Of a stretch of 14,909 nt of DNA, positions 14,882 through 14,909 are shown piece by piece. Numbering within the stretch: position 1 is the first letter of the stretch; every line of letters begins with the position of its first letter. A program made the translations under genes and the position numbers. The notes beneath the pieces were generated by a model. That model did no database searches. It saw only the letters and a program-made list of their open reading frames with translations, and was not told the origin of the DNA. The DNA is from HyVt-105 sp049975425 (GTDB lineage Bacteria; Bacteroidota; Bacteroidia; Bacteroidales; VadinHA17), in the NCBI GenBank assembly GCA_049975425.1, contig JBNGDI010000052.1, forward strand, positions 1 to 14,909, written 5' to 3'.

Positions 14882-14909
14882 TGTTAATTACTCGTTTAAT
14901 TCCATTTTT

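Noticed and set aside
14888..14905. Minus-strand ATG-to-stop snippet (MELNE) at the right edge
   Set aside because: It could be the tail of an upstream gene, but five codons give no basis for a call.
1..14909. CRISPR arrays, tRNA or rRNA genes, insertion sequences
   Set aside because: I found no regularly spaced direct repeats with spacers, no cloverleaf or rRNA-like stretch and no transposase; the CACAAAG repeats are too short and closely spaced to be CRISPR.

Overview
The window looks like chromosomal DNA from a member of the Bacteroidota, probably a Bacteroidales-like lineage or a metagenome-assembled relative. Several genes have matches to the Bacteroidota -7 promoter box (TAnnTTTG) just upstream. 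The basic N-terminal extension on the cold-shock protein, the DUF4038/GH140-like hydrolase and the Mod-like methyltransferase remnant also fit that phylum. No species can be named from the sequence.

Layout. 1-145: possibly the 5' end of a minus-strand gene running off the left edge, overlapping two adjacent hairpins; 146-528 holds nothing I can assign. 529-4860 (+): a secreted GH140-like glycosidase, a conserved protein of unknown function, a GT-C (PMT/ArnT-like) membrane glycosyltransferase and a small GlsB/YeaQ-type membrane protein. 5063-6130 (-): a nitronate monooxygenase-like flavoprotein with a C-terminal cysteine cluster. 6292-9292 (-): an arsenic resistance operon read as arsR, a CcdA-like ArsG-family permease, an ArsP/DUF318 permease and a thioredoxin-type arsenate reductase. 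9472-10473 (-): a Gfo/Idh/MocA oxidoreductase, divergent from 10629-11555 (+), a secreted SGNH (SASA-type) esterase, followed by a cold-shock-domain protein (11577-12029). 12046-14259 (-): a full-length RelA/SpoT protein whose hydrolase site is degenerate. 14384-14776 (-): a decayed N-terminal fragment of a Mod-like DNA methyltransferase. 14801-14881: a CACAAAG-rich imperfect inverted repeat.

How it works together. The ars block is the clearest system. ArsR has a Cys-Cys pair at the usual metalloid-sensing position, and an inverted repeat overlaps its own predicted promoter. A 14/16-identical copy of the 16-base core lies in front of the first permease gene, which suggests that one repressor controls both steps. 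ArsC would reduce arsenate and the two permeases would export the product or organoarsenicals. The other genes are a mixed chromosomal set: polysaccharide-related enzymes, envelope glycosylation and stress functions (cold shock, stringent response).

The most notable points are the twin candidate ArsR operators, the methyltransferase remnant (one frame, three stops, cut at its DPP motif directly upstream of the relA promoter) and the synthetase-only RelA. I found no wholly new multi-gene system.
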